Shown here one piece after another: positions 23,984 to 32,513 of a stretch of 64,000 nt of DNA; position 1 is the stretch's first letter, and the number at the start of each line of letters is the position of its first letter. The DNA comes from Inquilinus ginsengisoli_A (GTDB lineage Bacteria; Pseudomonadota; Alphaproteobacteria; DSM-16000; Inquilinaceae): the NCBI RefSeq assembly GCF_031453975.1, contig NZ_JAVDPW010000006.1, positions 124,001 to 188,000 of the forward strand. Reading direction: 5' to 3'. Under the pieces are notes generated by a model, which worked only from the letters and a program-made list of their open reading frames with translations, did not search any database and was not told the origin of the DNA. Position numbers and translations under genes: made by a program.

Positions 23984-24909
23984 ATGACCTCCGACATCCG
24001 CCTGCGTCCCATCGCCGGGGATGACCTCGCCGCCTTCGCCGCCACCGCCACCGATCCGGCCCATGCCGGGGCGGTGCGGGCCTATGTCGACGACCTCCTG
24101 GCCAAGGGCGCCATGCGCCGGGAGTGGTGCTTCCTGGCCGAGGCGGGCGGAGATGCCATCGGCCGCGTCGCCTTCTGGTCGATGCCCAGGGCCGCGGCGC
24201 CGTCCGACATCGTGCTGCTCGACCTGCCCTGGACGGCGCCCGAGGCCCCCGCGATCGGCGCGGCGATCCTGGACCAGGCGGCCGGCCTGGCGCGGTCGCT
24301 CGGCGCCGCGGCGCTGGGCCATGTGCTGACACCCCGATGCAGGCGCCGCAATGGCAGGCCGAGCCGGAACGGCGGCGGGCGGTGCTGTCCGGCCACGGCT
24401 TTGCGATCCGGCGAGAGACGGTCCGCTTCGAGCTGGATGCGGGCACGGCAGTGCGGCCGCCCGCCGGCGACCTGGTGTTCCGCTCGCTGGCGGAGGTGGG
24501 GGAGGCGGCGTTCCGCGCCGCGACCGACCGGATCACTGTCGGCACCCTCGACCGTCGCGCGGGTGAGGGCGAGGAGGATGTCTTCGCCGACCTCCAGGCG
24601 ATGGAATACGATCCGGCGTGGTGGGAGCTGGCCTATGCGCCCGACGGCGCGCTGGTCGGCCAGGTCATGCCGGTGGTGGCGCCGCGCATGGCGTCGATCG
24701 GCCATATCGGCGTGGTGCCGGAGATGCGCGGCCGCGGCCACATCGACGCCATGCTGACGCGCGGGTCGCAGACGTTGCTGCGGATCGGCCGCCATCCGAT
24801 CATCGCCGACACCGACACCCGCAACGCGCCGATGGCCGCGGCCTTCCGCCGGGCCGGCTGGCGCGGCTTCGCGACCCGCACCGAGTTCGAGCTGCCGCTG
24901 AAAGGCTGA
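23984..24909 (+). pseudogene. GNAT acetyltransferase interrupted by a single-base frameshift
   Basis: Two adjoining frames together make one GNAT protein of about 308 residues. The first runs from ATG 23984 (MTSDIRLRPIAGDDLAAFAA) to the GHVL codons near 24328. The second continues DTPMQAPQWQAEPERRR and ends FELPLKG at TGA 24907. Joining needs one base restored near 24328, where CTGAC would become CTGGAC. Motif A (IGHIGVVPEMRGRGHIDAML) is in the second half. It is either a recent pseudogene or a sequencing error. Its stop lies inside a palindrome shared with the convergent gene. Confidence 0.8.
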
Positions 24910-24924
24910 CCGGTCGTTCGGTCA
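24907..24924. repeat. 18-bp palindrome carrying both stop codons, copy 1
   Basis: TGACCGGTCGTTCGGTCA. The outer TGA (24907-24909) is the stop of the plus-strand acetyltransferase, and the complement of TCA (24922-24924) is the stop of the minus-strand membrane protein. The 6-bp arms TGACCG/CGGTCA could form a hairpin. An identical copy with the same double-stop arrangement is at 26830-26847. Confidence 0.85.
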
Positions 24925-25731
24925 ATCTTGTGGCTGGGCTGCGAGCCGGCGCGGCCGGCCGCGCAGCGCCAGCACCGCGCCGTTCCACAGCATGCAGGCG
25001 GCCAGGGCCAGGCCCAGCGCCGCAGGGGAGCCGAGCGGGGGTGCTGACAGGTGCAGCAGCGCCAGCGTCGGGATGTACCCGGCCATGCCGATCAGGGCGT
25101 TGGTGAAGACCGCTGCGGTGGCCGGGCCGCCGATGCGCGGCTGCAGCAGCATGGCCAGGCTGCTTGTGACCACCGGGAACAGGGCGGCGAAGCCGGCGGC
25201 CATCGGCCCCAAGGCGCGGCCGATCAGCAGGACGGCGGCGATCAGCGCCATCACCGCGACGGTCCGCACCGGAATGTCCCAGCGCCGGGCGGCGGCGCGG
25301 ACCGGCGGGGTCGCCGCCAGGCGCGGCAGCACCAGGGCCAGGCAGGGGGCGAAGACGGCCAGGTTCAGCGCCACGGCGCCGGCCAGGCTCCACTCGACCC
25401 GGCTGATCGCGGCGGCGGCCGTCAGCCAGGCCAGCAGCCCGGCGCCCAGGCTCAGGGCCAGGCCGCGCGATCGGGCCAGCAGCGCGTAGAGGGTCATGAA
25501 CACGGCGGTGGCGGCATTCACCGCCAGGCTGGCCAGGGCGCTGCCGGACACGAAATCGGCGTCGTGCTCCAGCGCCAGGAAGACATAGGCCGGGCCGGCG
25601 GAGATCGGCAGGGTCGCGATCATGGCGCCGAGCAGCGGCCCGCTGCGCTCGACCAGCAGCGACGCGGTGACGACGATCCCGGCGGCCAGCACCAGCTTGG
25701 CGGCGAACAGGAGCCAGAACGGGTCGATCAC
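24922..25731 (-). CDS. Integral membrane protein of unknown family
   Basis: 269 residues, about eight hydrophobic helices and no soluble domain. I do not recognise the family. The N-terminus MIDPFWLLFAAKLVLAAGIVV is a membrane helix, and a conserved-looking loop LLVERSGPLLGAMIATLPIS follows. A second similar motif (GPMAAGFAALFPVVTSS) at about residue 185 suggests an internal repeat. The GTG start at 25729-25731 has GGAGA upstream; the much longer frame to 26259 is a shadow of the EamA gene. It is divergent from that EamA exporter. Confidence 0.72.
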   Translation of the reverse strand: MIDPFWLLFAAKLVLAAGIVVTASLLVERSGPLLGAMIATLPISAGPAYVFLALEHDADFVSGSALASLAVNAATAVFMTLYALLARSRGLALSLGAGLLAWLTAAAAISRVEWSLAGAVALNLAVFAPCLALVLPRLAATPPVRAAARRWDIPVRTVAVMALIAAVLLIGRALGPMAAGFAALFPVVTSSLAMLLQPRIGGPATAAVFTNALIGMAGYIPTLALLHLSAPPLGSPAALGLALAACMLWNGAVLALRGRPRRLAAQPQD

Positions 25732-25878
25732 GGCAGGGTCTCCGAAGGGGCCGTATTCCTTGGTAGCCCATCCGGCGGCACCGGTGCTCCGGCGCTTTCT
25801 GGGGCCTGTCCTGCGCAGCACAGAATACGGCCGCAAGAACCGGGTGGCGGGGCCGTCCCGCTTCGGCCAGAACGGAGC

Positions 25879-26832
25879 ATGACCTCCGCCGCGCCTGCCC
25901 TCATCCGCCCCGCAACCCCGCCCGCGATGGGAGCGGCCGACTGGCTGCTGCTGGTCGCGCTGTCGATCGTCTGGGGCGGGTCGTTCTTCTTCGCCAAGGT
26001 CGCGGTGGCCGAGGTGCCGCCCCTGACCATCGTCCTGGTCCGGGTCGGGCTGGCCGCGATCGCCCTGCTGGCGGTGCTGCGCGCCATCGGCCAGGCCATG
26101 CCACGCGACCCCAAGGTCTGGGCCGCCTTCTTCGGCATGGGGCTGCTGAACAACCTGATCCCGTTCAGCCTGATCTTCTGGGGCCAGACCCAGATCGGCA
26201 GCGGCCTGGCCGCCATCCTCAACGCCACCACGCCGCTGTTCACCGTGCTGGTCGCGCATGTGCTGACCACCGAGGAGAAGCTGACGCCGAAGCGGCTGGC
26301 CGGGGTGGTGCTGGGCATCGCCGGGGTGGCGGTGATGATCGGGCCGCAGGTGCTGGGCGGGCTCGGCGGTGCGGTGCTGGCCCAGCTCGCGGTGCTGGGG
26401 GCGGCGCTGTCCTACGGTTTCGCCAGCATCTTCGGCCGCCGCTTCCGGGCGCTGCCGCCGATGGTCACCGCCACCGGCCAGGTCAGCGCCACCAGCGTGA
26501 TGATGCTGCCGATCGTCTGCCTGGTCGACCGGCCCTGGACCCTGCCGGTGCCCAGCTGGTCCACGGTGTCGGCGCTGGTCGGGCTGGCGCTGCTCAGCAC
26601 CGCGCTGGCCTATGTCTTCTACTTCAAGCTGCTGGCCCGGGTGGGGGCGACCAACACCGCCCTGGTCACGCTGCTGATCCCGCCCAGCGCGCTGATGCTC
26701 GGCAGCATCGTGCTCGGCGAGGCGATGACCGGCCGCGCCTGGGCCGGGATGGCGCTGATCGCCCTCGGCCTGATCGCGCTGGACGGCCGGCTGTTCGGGA
26801 TGGTCCGGCGGCGGGTGCTGCGGATTGCCTGA
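25879..26832 (+). CDS. EamA-family (DMT) transporter
   Basis: 317 residues, ten helices in two EamA repeats. Typical signatures are LSIVWGGSFFFAKVAVAEVP and PLTIVLVRVGLAAIAL in the first repeat and TNTALVTLLIPPSALMLG with GEAMTGRAWAGMALI in the second. It is the third EamA gene of the window but lacks an adjacent LysR gene. ATG 25879 has CGGAG unusually close, and ATG 25927 is an alternative. Its TGA is part of the shared palindrome with aroA. The substrate is unknown. Confidence 0.92.
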   Translation: MTSAAPALIRPATPPAMGAADWLLLVALSIVWGGSFFFAKVAVAEVPPLTIVLVRVGLAAIALLAVLRAIGQAMPRDPKVWAAFFGMGLLNNLIPFSLIFWGQTQIGSGLAAILNATTPLFTVLVAHVLTTEEKLTPKRLAGVVLGIAGVAVMIGPQVLGGLGGAVLAQLAVLGAALSYGFASIFGRRFRALPPMVTATGQVSATSVMMLPIVCLVDRPWTLPVPSWSTVSALVGLALLSTALAYVFYFKLLARVGATNTALVTLLIPPSALMLGSIVLGEAMTGRAWAGMALIALGLIALDGRLFGMVRRRVLRIA

Positions 26833-26847
26833 CCGGTCGTTCGGTCA
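26830..26847. repeat. 18-bp palindrome carrying both stop codons, copy 2
   Basis: The sequence is identical to 24907-24924. TGA 26830-26832 ends the EamA gene, and the complement of TCA 26845-26847 ends aroA. A one-mismatch relative (TGACCAAACGACCGGTCA, other strand) lies inside a LysR coding region at 30185-30202. Confidence 0.85.
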
Positions 26848-28140
26848 ATCCACCGTGTCGTAGGTGACGCCGAGCGAAGCCAGCGCATCCCAGAAACCGG
26901 GATAGGTCTTGGCGACGCAGCCGGGGTCCAGGATGGTGATGCCGCCGATCTTCAGCCCGGCCAAAGCGAAGCTCATGGCGATGCGGTGGTCGGCGTAGGT
27001 CTCGATCCGGGTCGGCAGCACCTGGCCGGCCAGGTCGGGGTCGGACGCCACGATCAAATCGTCGCCGTCCTCGCGGCCCAGGCCGGGGCGGATGCGCGAC
27101 AGCTCGGTGGCCAGCGCGCTGACCCGGTCGCATTCCTTGACCCGCAGATTGGCGATGCCGGTGAAGCGCACCGGGGTGCGGTTGAAGGCGGCCAGCACCG
27201 CCAGGGTCGGCACCGCATCCTGCATCTGCGACCCGTCGATCACCGCCGGCAGATGCGGGAACGCCGCGATCAGCGCCTGGGCCTTGGCATCCGGCTGGGT
27301 GAAGGCATCGGCCGGCACGCCCAGGTCGATGGCGCCGCCGGTCAGCACCTCGGCGCCCCACAGATAGGTCGCGGCCGAGGCGTCGGGTTCGACCGTGAAG
27401 TCGGCGGCGCGGTAGCCGGTGGGCTGCACCCGCCAGGCCGCTTCGTCCAGCTGCTCGACCTCGGCGCCGAAGGCGCGCATCGCCGCGACGGTCAGGTCGA
27501 CATAGCCGCGGGCGCCGATCTCGCTGCCGGTCAGCGCCACCTCGACCGGCCCGGTGCCGCAGGCGGCCGCCATCAGCAGCGCCGAGATGTACTGGCTGGA
27601 CAGGCCGCCATCGATCTCCACCCGGCCGGCGGAGAAGGGGCCGCGGCCATGCACCGTGACCGGCGGATATCCATTGCTGTCGGCGATGTCGATGCCGAGT
27701 GAGCGCAGCGCCTGGACCAGCGGGCCGATCGGCCGCTTGCGCATATGGGCGTCGCCGTCGACCACCACGGTGCCGTCGATCATGGTCACCGCCGCGGTCA
27801 GGAAGCGCATCGCGGTGCCGGCATTGCCCAGGAACAGCGGCGCGGCCGGGGCCCGCAGCCGGCCGGTGCCGGTGACCGTGAAGCTCGTCGCATCCGGCTC
27901 GTCGATGGTCACGCCCATGGCGCGCAGGGCCTGGGCCATCAGCTTGGTATCGTCGCTCTTCAGCGCGCCGGTCAGGCGGCTGGTGCCTCGGGCCAGCGCC
28001 GCCAGCAGCAGGGCGCGGTTGGTGATCGACTTCGAGCCGGGCGGGGTGACGCGGCCGGTCAGCGGCCGGCCCGGCGCCTTGATCGTCAAACCGTTTGCGC
28101 GCGCATCCATGCCGGTCGTCCAACTCTCTCGGGTGATCAT
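26845..28140 (-). CDS. aroA: 3-phosphoshikimate 1-carboxyvinyltransferase (EPSP synthase), class I-like
   Basis: 431 residues. Motifs in order are PPGSKSITNRALLLAAL, SDDTKLMAQALRAMGV, LGNAGTAMRFLTAA (PEP/glyphosate loop), DGGLSSQYISALLMAA, NLRVKECDRVSALATEL, and ETYADHRIAMSFALAG. It makes 5-enolpyruvylshikimate-3-phosphate. The loop keeps the glycine of class I enzymes but has Phe where E. coli has Pro101. It is not next to cmk-rpsA, the usual alphaproteobacterial aroA site, so it may be a second copy. ATG 28140 has AGGA upstream; MDARANG at 28110 is an alternative. Confidence 0.95.
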   Translation of the reverse strand: MITRESWTTGMDARANGLTIKAPGRPLTGRVTPPGSKSITNRALLLAALARGTSRLTGALKSDDTKLMAQALRAMGVTIDEPDATSFTVTGTGRLRAPAAPLFLGNAGTAMRFLTAAVTMIDGTVVVDGDAHMRKRPIGPLVQALRSLGIDIADSNGYPPVTVHGRGPFSAGRVEIDGGLSSQYISALLMAAACGTGPVEVALTGSEIGARGYVDLTVAAMRAFGAEVEQLDEAAWRVQPTGYRAADFTVEPDASAATYLWGAEVLTGGAIDLGVPADAFTQPDAKAQALIAAFPHLPAVIDGSQMQDAVPTLAVLAAFNRTPVRFTGIANLRVKECDRVSALATELSRIRPGLGREDGDDLIVASDPDLAGQVLPTRIETYADHRIAMSFALAGLKIGGITILDPGCVAKTYPGFWDALASLGVTYDTVD

Positions 28141-28183
28141 TCTGTCCTAGACGTCCCGGCGGCCTTCAACCAGCGCGATCGGC

Positions 28184-28528
28184 TCATTCGAGCCATTCGG
28201 TGATGAAGGTGCCGTTCTCATGGATGTCGATGGTGTGCAGCGGCGCCGGGCCGGGATTGGTGAATTTGTGCGGGGTGTTCGGCGGCACCACCACGATCTG
28301 CCCGGCCTCGGCCAGGATCTCCCGGGCGCCCAGTGTGAACAGGGCGCGGCCGGAGCGGATGATGAAGGTCTCGGGATAGGGGTGGCGGTGCAGCTTCGGC
28401 CCGCCGCCGGGCTCGTCGCGCTCGAAGAAGATCACCGAGATACCGGCGCCGTGGCGGCCGAGCTGGACCTCGCCATGCCAGCGTCCGGGATCCTCGGCCC
28501 AGTCCTTGCGGTCGATCGCGGGGTTCAT
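28184..28528 (-). CDS. Cupin-domain protein
   Basis: 114 residues, a single cupin. Motif 1 is LHRHPYPETFIIRSGRALFTLG and motif 2 is AGQIVVVPPNTPHKFTNPG, with His/Glu ligands for one metal. GGGAG lies upstream of ATG 28528, which is preferred over the in-frame codon at 28549. Its stop lies about 44 bp from the aroA start, so the two may be co-transcribed in the order cupin-aroA. Function is unknown. Confidence 0.9.
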   Translation of the reverse strand: MNPAIDRKDWAEDPGRWHGEVQLGRHGAGISVIFFERDEPGGGPKLHRHPYPETFIIRSGRALFTLGAREILAEAGQIVVVPPNTPHKFTNPGPAPLHTIDIHENGTFITEWLE

Positions 28529-29049
28529 GGCGTGTCTCCCTTCGTGCATTCACTGCGTCGTCATCGCCGGTCCTGCAGGGCGTGGCGATCCTGCACAGGG
28601 GCGCTATTGATGGGTGATCAAGGATCTGGTGGTCGCGTCGCTTGTCCCTTGTCACATTCATATGCCGAATATGGGAAATCGAGCGTGATGTCGCTTGCCG
28701 CGAAGCGCTATGTCTCCTGTGAAATCCATAAACTTCATTTCTTAATCAATTCTCTTCACAACGACGACCTCAATGCGGCTCGCCTCGAAGCAGCCCGTTG
28801 AGCTTCGTCGCCATTGCAGCCCGCATCGGCAAAAGCGACCTTAACCCAGTGGCTTTGGCTTGCGACCGCGCCGCTTGGGCTGCGGCAGCAGCGGCACTAT
28901 CAGAGCGTATTGTTCATCGGACAAATCACTGCATAGCGCTCACGTTCAATATTATATCGTTGCCGATCGGCTCCGTTCCGAGGCATGTACTCCCTCACCG
29001 CTATTGGCCGGCCAGCTGTCGCAAAGACTGCCATGATCGAGCTTTCGGC
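28529..29049. other. Decayed, lower-GC intergenic stretch with transposase remnant
   Basis: About 520 bp with clearly more A and T than the rest of the window. No intact gene is seen. The minus strand carries a transposase fragment (see 28841-28921). The plus strand is open as an extension of the DUF2867 frame, but its sequence looks non-coding. Confidence 0.6.
28841..28921 (-). pseudogene. IS5-like transposase N-terminal fragment
   Basis: Minus-strand codons 28921 to 28841 read SDEQYALIVPLLPQPKRRGR then KPKPLG and a stop. The pattern LSDEQWxxIxPLLP followed by a basic RRGRP stretch is the conserved start of many IS5-family transposases. The frame is closed by a TGA a few codons upstream, and no catalytic DDE region follows, so only a relic remains. 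No terminal inverted repeats could be recognised. Confidence 0.6.
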
Positions 29050-29565
29050 ATGTGCTTAGAACGCAAAGCGCGGGTGCGCCGGACCACGCCGCCACCTGAA
29101 AGCGTCGTTGCAGGCTGGTACGAGAACGCCAGCCTACTCGATAGCTACAGCACCGATTTGAGTTCATCGAAACAGTACAGCATGCGCGTGCTGGCGACCC
29201 GGACACTCGGCGATCCGCCCGCGTGGATCAAGGCTTTGGTCGCGGTGCGCGACGCCATGGTGACGCCCTTCGACGTCAAAGCCTCCGGCGAGGTCCGAGC
29301 GTCCAGGGCCGACAATGAACGCGTGGACTTTTTCCCGGTGCAATGGGAAAGCGACGACGAGATTGTGCTGGGTGAGGATGATCGACACCTGGACTTCCGA
29401 TTATCGCTGCTTCGCGGCAATTCTCCAACCGGCACGAAGCTCATCGCGACAACCGTCGTGCACTCCCACAATGCCTTCGGCCTCACCTATCTCAACGTGA
29501 TCAGGCCCTTTCATCACCTCGTGGTCAGGACCAGCCTGGCTCGCTTTGCACGAGCACAAGGTTAG
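29050..29565 (+). CDS. DUF2867 domain-containing protein
   Basis: 171 residues from ATG 29050. It follows the DUF2867 layout: PPPESVVAGWYENASLLDSY, PPAWIKALVAVRDAMVTPF, FFPVQWESDDEIVLGEDDRHLDF (split) and NAFGLTYLNVIRPFHHLVVR at the end. The frame is open upstream to 28798 but that part crosses the transposase relic and is not credible coding. The protein has no signal peptide or membrane segment. The base composition is less GC-rich than its neighbours, suggesting acquisition. Function is unknown. Confidence 0.8.
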   Translation: MCLERKARVRRTTPPPESVVAGWYENASLLDSYSTDLSSSKQYSMRVLATRTLGDPPAWIKALVAVRDAMVTPFDVKASGEVRASRADNERVDFFPVQWESDDEIVLGEDDRHLDFRLSLLRGNSPTGTKLIATTVVHSHNAFGLTYLNVIRPFHHLVVRTSLARFARAQG

Positions 29566-29797
29566 GTGGCCACAGAAATCTTGATTTTATGCACCCTCCT
29601 GCTTTGGCTCAACCTGGCAGATGAAATGCATTTGGCCTTCGCCCACGGGGCCGAGCCGATATGCACGAACGGCACGCGGTAGGGCTTCACCTGCGCGCGC
29701 CAGAGGTCGGCGTGCTGCTGCGCCAACGCCGTCGCGGCATCTGGCGACTGGACGCCTGGAACCTCGCCGCGCCCGGACCCCATACCCGGATCGACAC

Positions 29798-30016
29798 TTA
29801 TGACCTTTGCGCCGTCAGCACGCCGCGCGCCGTTCGCCCGGGGAACTTCGGATGGGTTTGCCAAGTCGTGGTTATTGACAGAATGTCGCCGTCAACATTG
29901 AAGAATCGAAGTCGCTCAGAGCCGACCCAAGCCGGATGCCATGCTGCGTCTACCTTTATGACGAGCCTGACCTCATCCTCGATATGGCACAAGCATCGGC
30001 GTGGCGTTGAGGCCAA
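29798..30016 (-). pseudogene. Truncated lipocalin-like domain protein
   Basis: 72 residues on the minus strand resemble the C-terminal half of a lipocalin-like (PF13924-type) protein: VDAAWHPAWVGSERLRFFNV, DGDILSITTTWQTHPKFPGR and RGVLTAQRS. A TAA stop lies about 20 bases upstream in frame, and the N-terminal half of the barrel is absent. It is therefore a 5'-truncated remnant rather than a working gene. It belongs to the decayed patch 28.5-30.04 kb. The stretch 29566-29797 next to it shows nothing I can identify. Confidence 0.6.
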
Positions 30017-30047
30017 GCGGCACTGCTTTCTTTAATCGTTTCTCCGA

Positions 30048-30947
30048 CTACATCCCCGGCCCCAGACCACGGGCCTCGTCCAGCAGCCAGTCGCGGAAGG
30101 CGACCAGGCCGGGGCGCGGCACGCGGTCCGCCGGCTGGGTGAACCAGTAGCCGTGGCGGCTGTGGAAGCCGAGGCCCTCGGGATTGACCAAACGACCGGT
30201 CAGCAATTCCTCCGCGATCAGGCAGCGCGGCACCAGGGCCAGGCCCTGGCCGGCGATGGCGGCGCGGATCACCAGGGCGTAGAAGCCGAAATGTACCATA
30301 TGGGCCGGGGCGAACTCCGCCAGCCCCTGGGCCCCGGCGAATTCGCTCCAGCGCAGCGGCGTGTGGCGATGGTCCAGCACGGTGTAGCGCCGGACATCTT
30401 CGGCCCCGGCGATGCCGCCCATCCGGGACAAAAGCTGCGGCGCCCCGACCAGCGCCACGTTGCGGCCGAACAGGTATTCCGCCCGCTGGCCTAGCCACTC
30501 GCCCTCGCCGAAGCGGAACACCGCATCGGCCTCCTCGACCGTGTCGCCGGTGGCCTGGGTGGTGAACTGCACCTCCAGCTCCGGCCGCGCCTTGGCCAGT
30601 TGCGACAGCCGTGGCACCAGCCAGCGGTCGCCCAGGATCGGCAGCACATGCAGCCGGATGGCGTTGGGCGACCCGCGCAGCGCCGCGACCCGGCCGGCCG
30701 CCGTCTCCAGCGCCCCCAGGGCGATCCGCGCCTGGCTGACGTAGATCCGCCCGGCCTCGGTCGGCACCAGGCCGCGGCCGGTGCGGGCGAACAGCGGCAT
30801 GCCGGCGATCTCCTCCAGGCTGCGCAGCTGCTTGCTCACCGCGCTCTGGGTCAGGTTCACGCTCTTCGCCGCCTCGGAGGCCGAGCCGTGCTCGACCAAA
30901 GCGGCCAGCACCCGCAGCGCGGTGGTGGAGGGAAGGGGGACCTGCAT
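30048..30947 (-). CDS. LysR-family regulator (GcvA-like)
   Basis: 299 residues. Its N-terminus PLPSTTALRVLAALVEHGSA and the HTH core VNLTQSAVSKQLRSLEE are those of the GcvA/TrpI branch. GRGLVPTEAGRIYVSQARIAL completes the DNA-binding region, with the effector domain after residue ~90. ATG 30947 gives the normal LysR start; GTG 30980 is possible, and neither has a strong ribosome site. It is divergent from the lyase/ABC transporter operon and is the likely regulator of that operon. A near copy of the 18-bp palindrome lies inside its coding region at 30185-30202. Confidence 0.92.
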   Translation of the reverse strand: MQVPLPSTTALRVLAALVEHGSASEAAKSVNLTQSAVSKQLRSLEEIAGMPLFARTGRGLVPTEAGRIYVSQARIALGALETAAGRVAALRGSPNAIRLHVLPILGDRWLVPRLSQLAKARPELEVQFTTQATGDTVEEADAVFRFGEGEWLGQRAEYLFGRNVALVGAPQLLSRMGGIAGAEDVRRYTVLDHRHTPLRWSEFAGAQGLAEFAPAHMVHFGFYALVIRAAIAGQGLALVPRCLIAEELLTGRLVNPEGLGFHSRHGYWFTQPADRVPRPGLVAFRDWLLDEARGLGPGM

Positions 30948-31072
30948 CGGCGGCGCATCTCTGTCGGAACCGGCCGGCACGATATTCCATTCCCGACTAT
31001 CCCGGGGAAATCATTTCCATTGTGGCTCTCGGCTCGGCTTGACAGCATCCCGGGTCCGAACAGGGGGCTCCC

Positions 31073-32497
31073 ATGACCGAACCGACCCGTCTCTGGGGCG
31101 CCCGCTTCCGCGCCGCGCCCGCGCCGGAGCTGATGCGCCTGTCGCGCTCGGATGCCAGCCATTTCCGCCTCGCCCCCTACGACCTCGCCGCCTCGGCCGC
31201 CCATGCGCGCGAGCTGGTGCGGGCCGGGATCCTGACCGAAGCCGAGGGCGAGACCACCCTAGCCGCTTTGGCCGAGCTGGGCCGCGACGTCGCGGCCGGC
31301 GCGGTGCTGCCGAACGAGGGCGACGAGGACGTCCACACCTTCCTCGAACGGGCGCTGACCGAACGGCTGGGCACGCTCGGCGGCAAGCTGCGCGCCGGAA
31401 GGTCGCGCAACGACCAGGCCGCCAACGACCTCAAGCTCTACCTGCGCGACGTCGCCCGCCGCCTCGCCGGCCACGTGATGACCTTGCAGCAGGCGCTGGT
31501 CGGGCAGGCCGAGGCGCATGTCGCCACCCTGGCGCCCGGCTTCACCCATCTGCAGCCGGCCCAGCCGGTCACCTTCGCGCACCAGCTGCTGGCCCACGCC
31601 CAGACCTTCGCCCGGGATGTCGACCGGCTGCAGGACTGGGACCGGCGCAGCGCCCGCTCACCTCTCGGGGCCGCCGCCCTGGCCGGGTCCGCCATCGCGC
31701 TGCGGCCCGATTTGTCGGCCGCCGAGCTGGGCTATGACGGCCCCTGCGAGAACTCGATCGACGCGGTCAGCAGCCGCGACCATGTGGCGGAGTTCCTGTT
31801 CGTCGCCGCGATGCTGTCGGTGCATCTGTCGCGGCTGGCGGAGGAGGTGTTCCTGTGGTCGTCGCGCCAGTTCCGCTGGGTCGAGCTGGACGATGCCTAC
31901 GCCACCGGCTCCTCGATCATGCCGCAGAAGAAGAACGCCGACATCGCCGAGCTGACGCGCGGCCGCGCCGCCCGGCTGATCGGCGGGCTGACCGCGATGC
32001 TGACGGCGCTGAAGGGCCTGCCCTTCGCCTACAACCGCGACCTGGCCGAGGACAAGCGCGCCGCCTTCGAGGCGGTCGACACGCTGGACGCCGTGCTGCC
32101 GGCGATGGCCGGGATGCTGCGCACCCTGCGGATCAATGTCGAGACGCTGCGGCGCCAGTCGGTCGAGGGCTTCACTTTGGCGACCGAGGTGGCGGACTGG
32201 CTGTCGCGGCGCGGCGTGCCGTTCTCCGAGGCGCATGAGATCACCGGCGCCCTGGTCCGCCGCTGCGAGGATCGCGGCATCGGCCTGGAGGAGCTGGAGG
32301 ATGCCGACCTCGCCGCGGTCGATCCGCGGCTGGCGCCGGAGATCCGGTCCTGCCTGACGCCGCAGGCGGCGGTGGCCGCCCGGTCGGGCCATGGCGGCAC
32401 CGCGCCGGACCGGGTGCGGGAACAGCTGGCGCGGCTGCGCGAGCTGTTGATGGAGCAGGACGACTGGGCCCAGCGCTATGATGGTCCACACGTCTAG
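31073..32497 (+). CDS. Argininosuccinate lyase-family C-N lyase (ArgH-like)
   Basis: 474 residues, full length for ArgH. Superfamily motifs are present: AGRSRNDQAANDLKLYLRD, then LAPGFTHLQPAQPVTFAHQL with the catalytic His region, and the signature GSSIMPQKKNADIAELTRG. ArgH splits argininosuccinate into arginine and fumarate. This copy heads an operon with a polar amino acid ABC transporter and faces a LysR gene, so a catabolic role on an imported amino acid-fumarate adduct is more likely than arginine biosynthesis. EDDS lyase is a known relative with such a role. The exact substrate is inferred, not shown. Confidence 0.9.
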   Translation: MTEPTRLWGARFRAAPAPELMRLSRSDASHFRLAPYDLAASAAHARELVRAGILTEAEGETTLAALAELGRDVAAGAVLPNEGDEDVHTFLERALTERLGTLGGKLRAGRSRNDQAANDLKLYLRDVARRLAGHVMTLQQALVGQAEAHVATLAPGFTHLQPAQPVTFAHQLLAHAQTFARDVDRLQDWDRRSARSPLGAAALAGSAIALRPDLSAAELGYDGPCENSIDAVSSRDHVAEFLFVAAMLSVHLSRLAEEVFLWSSRQFRWVELDDAYATGSSIMPQKKNADIAELTRGRAARLIGGLTAMLTALKGLPFAYNRDLAEDKRAAFEAVDTLDAVLPAMAGMLRTLRINVETLRRQSVEGFTLATEVADWLSRRGVPFSEAHEITGALVRRCEDRGIGLEELEDADLAAVDPRLAPEIRSCLTPQAAVAARSGHGGTAPDRVREQLARLRELLMEQDDWAQRYDGPHV

Positions 32498-32513
32498 GGC
32501 AGGGGGACACGGG

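Noticed and set aside
28798..29049. Upstream half of the 255-codon DUF2867 frame
   Set aside because: It runs antisense across a transposase relic and shows no protein-like pattern.
29562..29864. 100-codon minus-strand frame and overlapping plus-strand frame
   Set aside because: Neither resembles a known protein. They lie in the decayed patch with no ribosome site, so they are treated as non-coding.
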